Assembly (NCBI GenBank): GCA_902765655.1
Contig: CACXAK010000025.1
Coordinates: forward strand, 1 to 10,902
Origin: an uncultured bacterium
Lineage (GTDB): Bacteria; Cyanobacteriota; Vampirovibrionia; Gastranaerophilales; Gastranaerophilaceae
Length of the DNA: 10,902 bases
Reading direction: 5' to 3'
Position numbers and translations under genes: made by a program. Position 1 is the first letter of the stretch. The number at the start of each line of letters is the position of its first letter. Positions 1-6,156 of the stretch are shown here, piece after piece. Below the pieces are notes generated by a model that did not search any database, was not told the origin of the DNA, and saw only the letters and a program-made list of their open reading frames with translations.

Positions 1-1241
1 GTATTGTAAATATCTTCAATATTATTTTCGATTGAATTTAAATCTTCAAGTGCATTATCAGCATCATTCAGTTGTGTATATGTCAAAGCTCTGAGATACA
101 ATACCGAATTGTAATTTGATACATGTTTTTGAATAAGTTTTGAAGTTCCGTCAATTACATCCTGATAATCACCTTTCATATATTGAGCTATCAGCTTGTA
201 ATAAGCACTATTATAATCTTCCGGATTGATTTTCAAAGCTTTGTCAAAATTTGAAACAGCAACACTTGTGTTTCCTGCCTGAAGCTCATTCATTCCTATA
301 TAGAAATAATAAGTCGGACAATTTTTGTTTAATTTCAATGCCTTATTAAAATATTCTATGGATTTTTTTGCATCTGCATCAAGAAATGTAGTTTCTGCTT
401 TTGAATAATATATTTGCCCTAAACTTGCATAAGACTCAAAATCATAAGGATTCAGAGAAACAGCTTTTTCAAAGGACTGAATTGCCTCAGAATCTTTTTC
501 AAGTTCTGCAAGAGCAACACCTGTCAAATAATATCCCATATAATAATTCGGATATTTTGCCGTAACTGATTGCAGTTTATACAGAGCTTCATTATAATTT
601 CCTTTTTCTATGTCATCGACAGCACCGTATATTTGAGCATCAACCCCCTGTGGATTTAATACTTTCCCGTATTTTTGCGGACAATTTACTCTGTTGATGT
701 CGCGTTTGTTTGGCTGCGGTAAATAGATATGAGAATTATATTTTACGGCATTTTCATATGACAAAAGATAATTTTGATCATTTTGTGCTTTTTGCGCATA
801 CATCAATGCTCCATATAAATCACCCAATTCGGCATTTTGCAGTTGTTCTTTTTTATCCGCTCCTAAAACAATTGCACTGACATATTTTGTATTTGTCATA
901 AATTTATCTTCGCCTGCTTTTATATCAATTGCAGTCTGATAATCTTTTTGGGCAAGATCATAGCGTCTTAACGCATAATAGGCATCTCCTCTGAGCTTAT
1001 AAACTTCATATTTTTTTGGTTTTTCATTTATATATGCCGTAAGCAAAGTAACTGCCGTATTGTAATCTTTATTTTCAATTGCTTCCTGTGCTTTTGATAT
1101 AGTATCTTTATTTGCTTTAATTTTTTCAAAAGAAACATCCTGAGCTAAACCAAAATCAATCGTATCTTCTGCAAAACTCGCATTAGATATGCTCAGCAAA
1201 GCCAATATAACTAAAATTCCAATTTTTTTATCTCTTCTCAT
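1..1241 (-). CDS. exported TPR-repeat protein (C-terminus cut by window edge)
   Basis: An open frame of 413 codons starts at the ATG at 1241 and runs off the left edge, so the C-terminus is missing. Residues 1-24 form a signal peptide: basic MRRDKK, a hydrophobic core, then a signal peptidase I type site after SFA (A24/E25). There is no lipobox, so the mature protein should be periplasmic or outer-membrane associated. TPR-like helical pairs are visible around residues 48-108 and from about 205 to the end; good examples are 235-264 (GYYLTGVALAE... AIQSFEKAVSLNP) and 310-340 (YYFYIGMNELQ... NFDKALKINP). A less repetitive linker at 170-200 contains a lone Cys. TPR proteins act as binding scaffolds; the partner cannot be read here. 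The start is supported by GGGGT just upstream and a promoter at 1267-1295. The gene is divergent from the 1414 operon. Confidence 0.85.
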   Translation of the reverse strand, partial: MRRDKKIGILVILALLSISNASFAEDTIDFGLAQDVSFEKIKANKDTISKAQEAIENKDYNTAVTLLTAYINEKPKKYEVYKLRGDAYYALRRYDLAQKDYQTAIDIKAGEDKFMTNTKYVSAIVLGADKKEQLQNAELGDLYGALMYAQKAQNDQNYLLSYENAVKYNSHIYLPQPNKRDINRVNCPQKYGKVLNPQGVDAQIYGAVDDIEKGNYNEALYKLQSVTAKYPNYYMGYYLTGVALAELEKDSEAIQSFEKAVSLNPYDFESYASLGQIYYSKAETTFLDADAKKSIEYFNKALKLNKNCPTYYFYIGMNELQAGNTSVAVSNFDKALKINPEDYNSAYYKLIAQYMKGDYQDVIDGTSKLIQKHVSNYNSVLYLRALTYTQLNDADNALEDLNSIENNIEDIYN

Positions 1242-1266
1242 ATTTACCCCGTTGTCTTTTAGTAGA

Positions 1267-1295
1267 ATTATACAATAGAAACATAAATTTTTGAA
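1267..1295 (-). promoter_or_regulatory. sigma70-type promoter of the TPR gene
   Basis: Reading the minus strand, a perfect TATAAT lies at 1272..1267. With a 17-bp spacer, TTCAAA (4 of 6 matches to TTGACA) lies at 1295..1290. The predicted transcription start is about 20 nt upstream of the ATG at 1241. Confidence 0.5.
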
Positions 1296-1352
1296 TATTT
1301 TTACATTTCTTGTTTTAGCAAAAAAAATTTTTTTTATATTTTATTTTCTTGT

Positions 1353-1358
1353 TATAAT
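1353..1358 (+). promoter_or_regulatory. -10 element upstream of the 1414 operon
   Basis: A perfect TATAAT lies 55 bp before the ATG at 1414, in a very T-rich stretch. No good -35 hexamer stands at 17 bp, so this is a tentative call based on the -10 alone. Confidence 0.35.
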
Positions 1359-1413
1359 AAAAAATGCAGTAATATAAAAATATTATTTTAGTATCTAGCA
1401 GAAATTAAATATA

Positions 1414-1962
1414 ATGGCAGATTTTTTGGGAAAATTCACAGAACTTGGGAAGAAAATATTGGTTTCTGTCGGTAAAAACAACAAGCCGACTTACGCCGTG
1501 ATGGCTATTGCGACCGCAAACGGCATTTTTAAACCATTATCATCTTTAACTGACAAAAAAGAAAAACCGGAAGCAAGAAAATATGCAGCATTACGAGAAT
1601 TTGCGACAGAATGTGTCGCAGTCCCTACATATTGGGCTTGCGGAGTCGGGGCTGCAACATTAGGCGCAAAATTATTTAAAGACAATCCCGAAAAAAAAGC
1701 TATGGCAAGAGCAAATATGATGTTTTTAGGTGTTTGTACGGCTGCACTTTTAGTAATACCGGCCGTTTGTTCAGTTGCATTATGGGGTTTAGATAAAGCT
1801 TTGGGTAAAGATAAACCTAAAGCAAAAGAACCGGCAAAACTTGATTTAACATCACCTGCACCTGAAATGGAAATCCGCAGTGACACTTCAACAAAATTCG
1901 GTAATAATATTTATCGTCCGAATATAAATACTTTTATCTATAAAGGAGGACTGAAAATATGA
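1414..1962 (+). CDS. unknown protein with two predicted membrane segments, first gene of an overlapping pair
   Basis: This 182-residue protein matches no family I recognise. Two hydrophobic stretches, about 66-84 and 102-124, suggest a membrane hairpin. They are preceded by a charged, Lys-rich segment (46-56) and followed by a Lys/Pro-rich tail that ends in KFGNNIYRPN near the C-terminus. The stop codon overlaps the next start in an ATGA arrangement, so the two genes are probably translationally coupled and made together. The pattern KY...REF (56-63) followed by KLFKD (86-90) recurs in the neighbour, which suggests the two are distant paralogues. No clear Shine-Dalgarno precedes the ATG. Function unknown; an interacting membrane pair is an inference from the layout. 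Confidence 0.75.
   Translation: MADFLGKFTELGKKILVSVGKNNKPTYAVMAIATANGIFKPLSSLTDKKEKPEARKYAALREFATECVAVPTYWACGVGAATLGAKLFKDNPEKKAMARANMMFLGVCTAALLVIPAVCSVALWGLDKALGKDKPKAKEPAKLDLTSPAPEMEIRSDTSTKFGNNIYRPNINTFIYKGGLKI
1942..1949 (+). promoter_or_regulatory. strong ribosome binding site for the 1959 gene
   Basis: AAAGGAGG lies 9 nt before the ATG at 1959, inside the end of the upstream coding region. It fixes the start of the second gene and supports true overlap of the two genes. Confidence 0.8.
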
Positions 1963-2534
1963 TTCCTCCAATATTAACTAATCCTGCAATTTATAATATT
2001 ACCCAAACAACACAAGCACAAGTAGCTATTGAAACTGGACTCAAAGCTGTCGGACGTCCGGGATTTATTCTGCTTGACAATTCTATTGACAAAAATACCA
2101 AAAAATATTCTTCAATGAAAGAATTTTTATATCAGCTTACATGTTTAGGCGTATCTTTAGGAGTCGTAATTCCTGTATTTAAGAAGGGCTCTTTCGCAAT
2201 TGCACGCAAACTATTCAAAGATGAAGCCGTATTTCAGGCATTTAAAAAGTCTGATGATTTTAATAAATTTCGTAAATTAACACAAGATGAAAAAATATCA
2301 AAATTGAATGAAATAAATTCAGTTACAGGGAAAAATTATACATTTGACAACATAAATGAAGATTTGGCAAAAGGAATGATAGAAGTAACTTCCATCGCCG
2401 GCTCTATTTTGGGATTATCAATTTTATCACCGTTAATTTCAAGACCATTCATAAGACCCGTACTGAAATCTTTAGGCATGAGTGAAAAAAAACCGACTCA
2501 ATCTGATCCTGCAAAAGTAGATGTAAAAGTATAA
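1959..2534 (+). CDS. unknown protein with two predicted membrane segments, second gene of an overlapping pair
   Basis: This 191-residue protein of unknown family has hydrophobic segments at about 60-75 and 142-163, separated by a charged, Lys/Asp/Asn-rich stretch (88-135). It shares KKY...KEF (48-56) and KLFKD (84-88) with the upstream protein, and both have a hydrophobic segment between these marks and a second one later. The likely topology is two spans with a larger soluble loop than in its neighbour. The C-terminal 17 residues are polar and Lys-rich. The start overlaps the previous stop (ATGA) and has a strong ribosome binding site. No clear terminator follows; the next gene, at 2617, has its own promoter. 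Confidence 0.75.
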   Translation: MIPPILTNPAIYNITQTTQAQVAIETGLKAVGRPGFILLDNSIDKNTKKYSSMKEFLYQLTCLGVSLGVVIPVFKKGSFAIARKLFKDEAVFQAFKKSDDFNKFRKLTQDEKISKLNEINSVTGKNYTFDNINEDLAKGMIEVTSIAGSILGLSILSPLISRPFIRPVLKSLGMSEKKPTQSDPAKVDVKV

Positions 2535-2579
2535 TAATTATATTCGTAATTTAATAATTAAATCAGGTCTTGACATATA

Positions 2580-2588
2580 TGGTATAAT
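2580..2588 (+). promoter_or_regulatory. extended -10 promoter of the flavodoxin gene
   Basis: TGGTATAAT matches the extended -10 consensus TGnTATAAT and lies 28 bp before the ATG at 2617. A perfect TTGACA at 2570-2575 is only 7 bp from this -10, too close to act as its -35. At the correct spacing there is only a poor match, so the extended -10 probably carries the activity. Confidence 0.55.
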
Positions 2589-2616
2589 ATATTTAGTTAT
2601 TTTAGGAGAGAGAAAA

Positions 2617-3087
2617 ATGTCAGAAAAAAAAGTATTAATTGCTTATTATTCTTATTCGGGTAATACTAAAACAATTGCGGAAAAAATTAGACATATTACC
2701 GGCGGACAATTGTTTGAAATCAAAACTATTAAAGAATATCCTAGAAACTATACTGATATTGTAAATCTGGCAAAACAGGAAAAAGAACAGGATATAAAAC
2801 CTGAATTAGCAAACAAAATTGATATTTCCGGCTATGATACGATATTTTTGGGAACTCCTGTTTGGTGGTATACGTTTGCTACCCCTGTAAAAACATTTTT
2901 GAGCGAAAATGATTTTTCGGGAAAAACAATTATTCCTTTCTGCACTCACGGTGGCGGAGGTGCATATTCAACTTATTCCGATATGGAAAAATTGTGTCCT
3001 GATGCAGTGATTAAAACCGGTTTCACATCTTACGAAAACAGCGCAAAAGAATCCGAAATCGAACAATGGATTAACAGTGTAAAATAA
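2617..3087 (+). CDS. flavodoxin-family protein (Flavodoxin_4-like)
   Basis: This 156-residue protein has the flavodoxin fold signature. A first beta strand (VLIAYYS) runs into the FMN phosphate-binding loop S12-YSGNTK (12-18). GTPVWW at 79-84 and CTHGGGG at 109-115 are the second and third flavin-contacting loops. The Trp-Trp loop and the GGGG loop are typical of the Flavodoxin_4 type (PF12682), short FMN proteins thought to act in electron transfer or quinone/disulfide reduction rather than as classical flavodoxins. It has no signal peptide and should be cytosolic. AGGAG at 2604-2608 supports the start. Its last 17 nt overlap the convergent Nudix gene. The physiological partner cannot be told from the neighbours. 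Confidence 0.9.
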   Translation: MSEKKVLIAYYSYSGNTKTIAEKIRHITGGQLFEIKTIKEYPRNYTDIVNLAKQEKEQDIKPELANKIDISGYDTIFLGTPVWWYTFATPVKTFLSENDFSGKTIIPFCTHGGGGAYSTYSDMEKLCPDAVIKTGFTSYENSAKESEIEQWINSVK

Positions 3088-3589
3088 GATTATTTTCCAT
3101 TTTTTCAATTGCTTTTAACAAAAAATCTTCAGCAAGACTGTTTTTGTATATGACTTCTTTTGCTTCGCTAATTGAATACCATTGGGCATAATCAACTTCA
3201 GGTGTCAATTTGAAGTCTTCACTCTCTGCCTGAACAATAAAATTGCATATCAGTGAATTTGTTTTTTCAAAATAATGGCTTTCATTGTACTTAAAGGATA
3301 AAAGATTAAGATTTACTTCTTCTTTTAGTTCTCTTTTAAGAGTCTGCTCAAGACATTCACCTTTTGTAACGTAACCCGCAACAAGAATATTTAATCCTCT
3401 GCCATATTGCTGAATCAGCAGTATTTTTGAATAATCTTTATTAAAAACAATCATACTTACGGAAGTATTAAACTGAGGAAACCTGAATTCATTACAATTT
3501 GGGCAGTATGGAATCATACCCTCACTTATTCCGCAATTAAAATTTTCTTTCAAAACTAATTCTGTTCCACATTCAATACAATATTTCAT
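3071..3589 (-). CDS. Nudix hydrolase with N-terminal zinc ribbon
   Basis: This 172-residue protein starts with a zinc-ribbon of two Cys pairs (C4-x2-C7 and C29-x2-C32), followed by RFPQF. That layout resembles the one before the catalytic domain of NADH pyrophosphatase (NudC-type) proteins. The Nudix box runs from G72 to about 94: G-x5-E78-x7-R86-E87-L88-x-E90-E91, so the metal-binding glutamates are present. The usual Gly after the glutamates is Asn (N93). Nudix enzymes hydrolyse nucleoside diphosphates linked to another group; the ribbon makes a NAD(H)- or nucleotide-sugar-type substrate plausible, but it is not proven. The NudC-specific SQPWPFPxS motif is absent. The 3' end overlaps the convergent flavodoxin gene by 17 nt. 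Upstream lies the shared ACGGGTTT motif. Confidence 0.88.
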   Translation of the reverse strand: MKYCIECGTELVLKENFNCGISEGMIPYCPNCNEFRFPQFNTSVSMIVFNKDYSKILLIQQYGRGLNILVAGYVTKGECLEQTLKRELKEEVNLNLLSFKYNESHYFEKTNSLICNFIVQAESEDFKLTPEVDYAQWYSISEAKEVIYKNSLAEDFLLKAIEKMENNLILHC

Positions 3590-3610
3590 ATCAAAATGGT
3601 AACATAAATA

Positions 3611-3630
3611 ATTAATAAAAACCCGTAAAA
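3611..3630 (-). promoter_or_regulatory. shared ACGGGTTT / -10-like motif upstream of the Nudix gene
   Basis: On the minus strand this reads TTTTACGGG, a T-run, then TATTAA, about 27 nt before the ATG at 3589. The same core occurs before the genes starting at 8241 and 9029 (see those entries). This copy has one extra T between GGG and the -10-like hexamer and does not share the upstream flank. Confidence 0.4.
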
Positions 3631-3906
3631 TTATGCAATATAAGAAACTTTATTATCTTTTGCTTCCTGTGCCATTCTTTGCGCTGCAGCTTTTTCCTGA
3701 GCAGCCGCAATCATATACAATGTTTGATTTTGCGCATTACTCAAAGCAAAACGGGTATCCAAATCATGTAATGTATTCATATCATAACCGCCAAATGACA
3801 AATTTCGCGCAATATTCATCATATTACGGCTGTTCTGCATCATAGCCCACTGAGCATTATTCATCATGCTTATTGCATTTAACCTTGTCATTAAATTTAC
3901 TAACAT
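3631..3906 (-). CDS. small Met- and Asn-rich protein of unknown function
   Basis: This 91-residue protein is rich in Met (about one in eight residues), Asn and Ala. The N-terminal half has repeated MM pairs (14-15, 22-23, 29-30) spaced 7-8 residues apart, as expected for an amphipathic helix with a Met face. NLSFGG lies at about 35-40, and the C-terminal part is a charged Ala/Gln/Glu/Lys helix. No signal peptide or clear membrane span is seen. The gene is supported by GAGGGT six nt before the ATG, a well-spaced promoter at 3937-3965 and a palindrome at the presumed operator position. A 70-codon open frame on the opposite strand is judged a shadow. Function unknown; methionine-rich proteins sometimes bind metal or resist oxidation, but nothing here proves that. 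Confidence 0.7.
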   Translation of the reverse strand: MLVNLMTRLNAISMMNNAQWAMMQNSRNMMNIARNLSFGGYDMNTLHDLDTRFALSNAQNQTLYMIAAAQEKAAAQRMAQEAKDNKVSYIA

Positions 3907-3940
3907 TACTACACCCTCAATAAAAACTACAAGTGTAGTA
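3907..3940 (-). promoter_or_regulatory. operator-like inverted repeats at the start of the 91-residue gene
   Basis: An imperfect palindrome, ACTACA-AG-TGTAGT (3926-3939), overlaps the -10 and the predicted transcription start. A third copy of the half-site (TACTACAC, 3907-3914) overlaps the ribosome binding site and pairs perfectly over 8 bp with GTGTAGTA at 3933-3940. The position fits repressor binding. No matching regulator gene is next door. Confidence 0.4.
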
Positions 3941-3965
3941 TAAAATATTTTTTCGATTTTGTAAA
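3937..3965 (-). promoter_or_regulatory. sigma70-type promoter of the 91-residue gene
   Basis: On the minus strand, TTTACA (3965..3960; 5 of 6) is followed after exactly 17 bp by TATACT (3942..3937; 5 of 6). The predicted start, near 3930, gives a 5' leader of about 25 nt that includes the GAGGGT ribosome binding site. Confidence 0.6.
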
Positions 3966-3996
3966 GAGATAAATTTATTTTGTAATAATTCTTAAA

Positions 3997-4911
3997 TTAT
4001 TCTTCAATTATTTCAATCAACTCTTTTAAAATATTATTATAGGGAGTAGGAATATTAAACTTTTTACCCATTTTTATGACGGCTCCGGCAAACATTTCAA
4101 CTTCGGTTTTACGCCCGGCTTCAATATCCTGAAGCATTGATGTTTTGCCTTCGGGACACATTTTATCCAATGATTTAAACGCTTCATCAAGCATGTTTTG
4201 AGTATTTTTTACACCCTGAACTTTTGCAATTTCAATAACTTCAAGCATTATATTCTTTAGAAGATTTTTAATTTTCTCACTGCTTTGCATTTGCCCGAAT
4301 GTTTTGTGTAATATCGCAGAAAGTTGATTTGAACTAACATTAAGCATAAATTTCAGCCACATTGCATGTTGTATATCATCGGGGTTTTTATATGAAATTC
4401 CGACTTTATCAAAATAATTTTTCAAAAGAATTTCATCGTTTTTATCCGTAATTTTATCGTCCTGCACCCCAAAAACTATATCACCTGTACCGTCAAAAGT
4501 AATTTGATTCCCGTCACGCATAGCACTGTGACCAATAAAATATGAGTGAATAACATGCTTCCAACCGTATTTTTGGGCAATATAATTTTCACTTGTTACA
4601 CCGTTTAATAAAGAAAGAATTATTGTATCTTCTTTGACAAAATTTTCAATATTTTTTATTGCATCAAAAAGTCCGTCATATTTTGTTGCAATTATAATTA
4701 AATCTGCTTTAAAATCGACATTTTCGGGTAATATATAATTCAGTTTCAACTCTTTACCGTTAAAAATTTTAGGGAATTTTATATACTTATCTAATCTGTT
4801 TTTATCAACAAGAATTTTAAGATTTTCATCATTATAAGTACTTATTTTATCGGCATAAATTGAACCGATAGCCCCTATTCCGCAAATTAAAACATTTTTT
4901 ATTTCATTCAT
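3997..4911 (-). CDS. panE: 2-dehydropantoate 2-reductase (ketopantoate reductase family)
   Basis: This 304-residue protein is the usual length for PanE/ApbA, which reduces ketopantoate to pantoate with NADPH on the way to coenzyme A. The N-terminal Rossmann motif is C-G11-I-G13-A-I-G16, followed by the LNGV segment with N103. In the helical C-terminal domain, K187 (in AMWLKFMLN), N191, S258 and E270 (in GRKTEVE) fall where the catalytic and substrate-binding Lys, Asn, Ser and Glu of E. coli PanE lie, as judged by motif, not alignment. The family contains homologues acting on other 2-oxo acids, and no other pantothenate gene is nearby, so the substrate is likely but not certain. The start is preceded by AGGAAT, close to the ATG. 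It is divergent from the 5044 gene. Only a weak A/T hairpin follows it. Confidence 0.85.
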   Translation of the reverse strand: MNEIKNVLICGIGAIGSIYADKISTYNDENLKILVDKNRLDKYIKFPKIFNGKELKLNYILPENVDFKADLIIIATKYDGLFDAIKNIENFVKEDTIILSLLNGVTSENYIAQKYGWKHVIHSYFIGHSAMRDGNQITFDGTGDIVFGVQDDKITDKNDEILLKNYFDKVGISYKNPDDIQHAMWLKFMLNVSSNQLSAILHKTFGQMQSSEKIKNLLKNIMLEVIEIAKVQGVKNTQNMLDEAFKSLDKMCPEGKTSMLQDIEAGRKTEVEMFAGAVIKMGKKFNIPTPYNNILKELIEIIEE

Positions 4912-5043
4912 ATTCCTATTCTAGCATTAAAATTCAAAAAACTTAACATTCACTGAAATTTTGTCAATTCTTACAGAGAAAAAAACTTTATATATGAGTA
5001 GTAGTAATATTTGTGTGTGTAAATTTAATAGTGTGGTCTTTTA
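4912..5043. other. divergent intergenic region between panE and the HD gene
   Basis: No gene is seen here. On the minus strand, TGCTAGAAT (4926..4918) looks like an extended -10 for panE but lies so close to the ATG that the leader would be almost absent. On the plus strand, TTGTCA (4961-4966) and TATATA (4989-4994) are 22 bp apart, too far for a convincing promoter. Short GTA and GT runs (about 4996-5020) precede the HD gene. Confidence 0.4.
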
Positions 5044-5838
5044 GTGGTAGTCAATTTTAACCCTTGGCGCCTGCTGACAGGTTCTGCTGCGCAGGTACAA
5101 TTTAATAACAGATATTCTGTACCTTTTGGAAACAATGTCGGAAAAGACAGTTTCCAAAACAATTCTGTTGAGCGGTTTTTTGATGAAAAATATATAAATG
5201 CAATGATTACACAAAATAATGAATTGAAAAATATTTTGAGTAAAAATAAAATGCCCGTCCGATTGAATATGAATGAGCTTATGGAATTAAAACAGGGACA
5301 TTGCAGGGATAGTGCGGAAATTTGCGCAAAAATATACAAAGTACTTCCCCCTGCATTGAAAAGTCAGGTCAACATCAGTGATTTGAAAGAAGGAGCGATG
5401 CTGCATGATTTTGGCAAAGTCCTGATTCCGCCGGAAATTTTGAATAAAAATGGGAAATTAACTCCGGAAGAATACAATATTATGCATCTTCATTCTGAAC
5501 TCGGTTATCAACTACTGAAAAAAACCGGTGTAAATGATGAGGTTTTATCGCTTGTACGTAATCATCATGATAATGTAAATAATAAGAATTTTGTTCCTGA
5601 CGTGAATTTGCAAATTTTGAATCTTGCGGACAGATATTCGGCATTGACTGAAAACCGTGTTTACAAAAAAGCATTAACCCCTCAACAGGCACTGACAATC
5701 ATTCACAGAGATGTTGAGCAGGGTAATGTTCATCCGATTTTGTATAAAGCATTGATTGAAGCAATCCGTAACGAATCCAATCAAATAAATCCCGCCCAAA
5801 ATACCGCTATGGCAAATGCTAAGCCGCTAAATGCTTGA
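5044..5838 (+). CDS. HD-GYP-type phosphodiesterase-like protein with degenerate GYP segment
   Basis: This 264-residue protein carries an HD-GYP-like domain from about 84 to 240: H86, the metal-binding H121-D122 in HDFGK, H148 and H150, the H174-H175 pair, and D196 in NLADRYSALTENRVYKKA. HD-GYP enzymes hydrolyse cyclic di-GMP. Here the segment after the His pair reads NHHDNVNNKNF instead of HHExxDGxGYP, so the substrate-defining part is lost while the metal ligands look kept. Activity on c-di-GMP is therefore doubtful. There is no membrane or receiver domain. The only early start in frame is GTG at 5044, because a stop lies at 5029-5031, and its ribosome binding site is poor. The first 30 residues include QVQFNNRYSVPFG, resembling the leader of the genes at 6157-7852. 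The stop overlaps the next promoter. Confidence 0.8.
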   Translation: MVVNFNPWRLLTGSAAQVQFNNRYSVPFGNNVGKDSFQNNSVERFFDEKYINAMITQNNELKNILSKNKMPVRLNMNELMELKQGHCRDSAEICAKIYKVLPPALKSQVNISDLKEGAMLHDFGKVLIPPEILNKNGKLTPEEYNIMHLHSELGYQLLKKTGVNDEVLSLVRNHHDNVNNKNFVPDVNLQILNLADRYSALTENRVYKKALTPQQALTIIHRDVEQGNVHPILYKALIEAIRNESNQINPAQNTAMANAKPLNA

Positions 5839-5862
5839 CGAAAGCCAAAAATATGCTATTAT
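5835..5862 (+). promoter_or_regulatory. promoter of the DUF4236 gene
   Basis: TTGACG (5835-5840), overlapping the stop codon of the HD gene, is followed after 16 bp by TATTAT (5857-5862), with TG one base before the hexamer (extended -10). The predicted start near 5869 lies just before AAGGA at 5873-5877. Confidence 0.6.
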
Positions 5863-5886
5863 AAACACAAAGAAGGATTGAAGTTT

Positions 5887-6081
5887 ATGGGTTTTTATTT
5901 TAAGAAGAGCATTAATTTGGGCTTGTTCAGAATTAATATATCGAAATCGGGAATAGGAATTTCTTTTGGTGTAAAGGGCTGCAGAGTATCGGTTGATCCT
6001 AAAGGAAAAACGACACTTAACGCAGGTAAAGGCGGAATTCATTATACAAAAACCCTCAAAAAAGCATCTAAAAAGAAATAG
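5887..6081 (+). CDS. DUF4236 family small protein
   Basis: This 64-residue protein is recognisable as DUF4236 (PF14020). It opens MGFYFKKSINLG, followed by RINISKSGIGISFGVKGCRVSV and a Gly-rich beta segment ending GGIHYTKTL, which matches the family pattern of F+F+KSI, lSKSGiG and G...Y. Such domains often stand at the N-terminus of longer proteins; here it stands alone and ends in a Lys-rich tail. Biochemical function is unknown for the family. I chose ATG at 5887, nine nt after AAGGA, over the in-frame TTG at 5878, which would sit right against the ribosome binding site and does not match the family start. The gene has its own promoter, so it need not be co-transcribed with the HD gene. Confidence 0.85.
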   Translation: MGFYFKKSINLGLFRINISKSGIGISFGVKGCRVSVDPKGKTTLNAGKGGIHYTKTLKKASKKK

Positions 6082-6107
6082 TTATTTTATTTTTAAAGTC
6101 AGTTTTT

Positions 6108-6124
6108 GTTGGGTTTCACCCAAC
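6108..6124. repeat. short perfect hairpin of the GTAGGTTGGGT type
   Basis: GTTGGGT-TTC-ACCCAAC forms a perfect 7-bp stem with a 3-nt loop. On the minus strand it reads GTAGGTTGGGTGAAACCCAA followed by CAAAAA. Palindromes beginning GTAGGTTGGGT are, from general knowledge, dispersed in many bacterial genomes. It lies between the converging DUF4236 gene and small-gene operon, but neither strand shows a run of T after the stem, so it is a poor intrinsic terminator. Confidence 0.5.
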
Positions 6125-6132
6125 CTACTTAT

Positions 6133-6153
6133 CTCCTTAATTTATTGATTTTG
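6133..6153 (-). repeat. copy of an operon junction / ribosome-binding-site sequence with no gene after it
   Basis: These 21 nt match the gene junction at 7354-7374 at 20 of 21 positions and contain AAGGAG (6138..6133). At 7354 the sequence precedes a real start. Here it lies after the last gene of the operon and is followed at once by the hairpin at 6108-6124, so it looks like the remains of a lost downstream gene. Confidence 0.5.
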
Positions 6154-6156
6154 ACC

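Noticed and set aside
1491..1886. 131-codon open frame on the minus strand
   Set aside because: It is antisense to the 1414 gene, has no ribosome binding site or family match, and reflects the composition of the real frame.
3633..3845. 70-codon open frame on the plus strand
   Set aside because: It lies inside the 91-residue minus-strand gene, which has a promoter, operator and ribosome binding site; this frame has none.
3984..4001. AATAATT...AATTATT hairpin after panE
   Set aside because: The stem is only A/T pairs and overlaps the stop codon; it is too weak to call a terminator.
5025..5339. 104-codon minus-strand open frame
   Set aside because: It is antisense to the HD-GYP gene, whose domain motifs are clear.
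6082..6123. 13-codon minus-strand frame (TTG start) with AAGGAG nine nt upstream
   Set aside because: It runs through the hairpin element and is too short to support. The ribosome binding site is better explained as a leftover operon junction.
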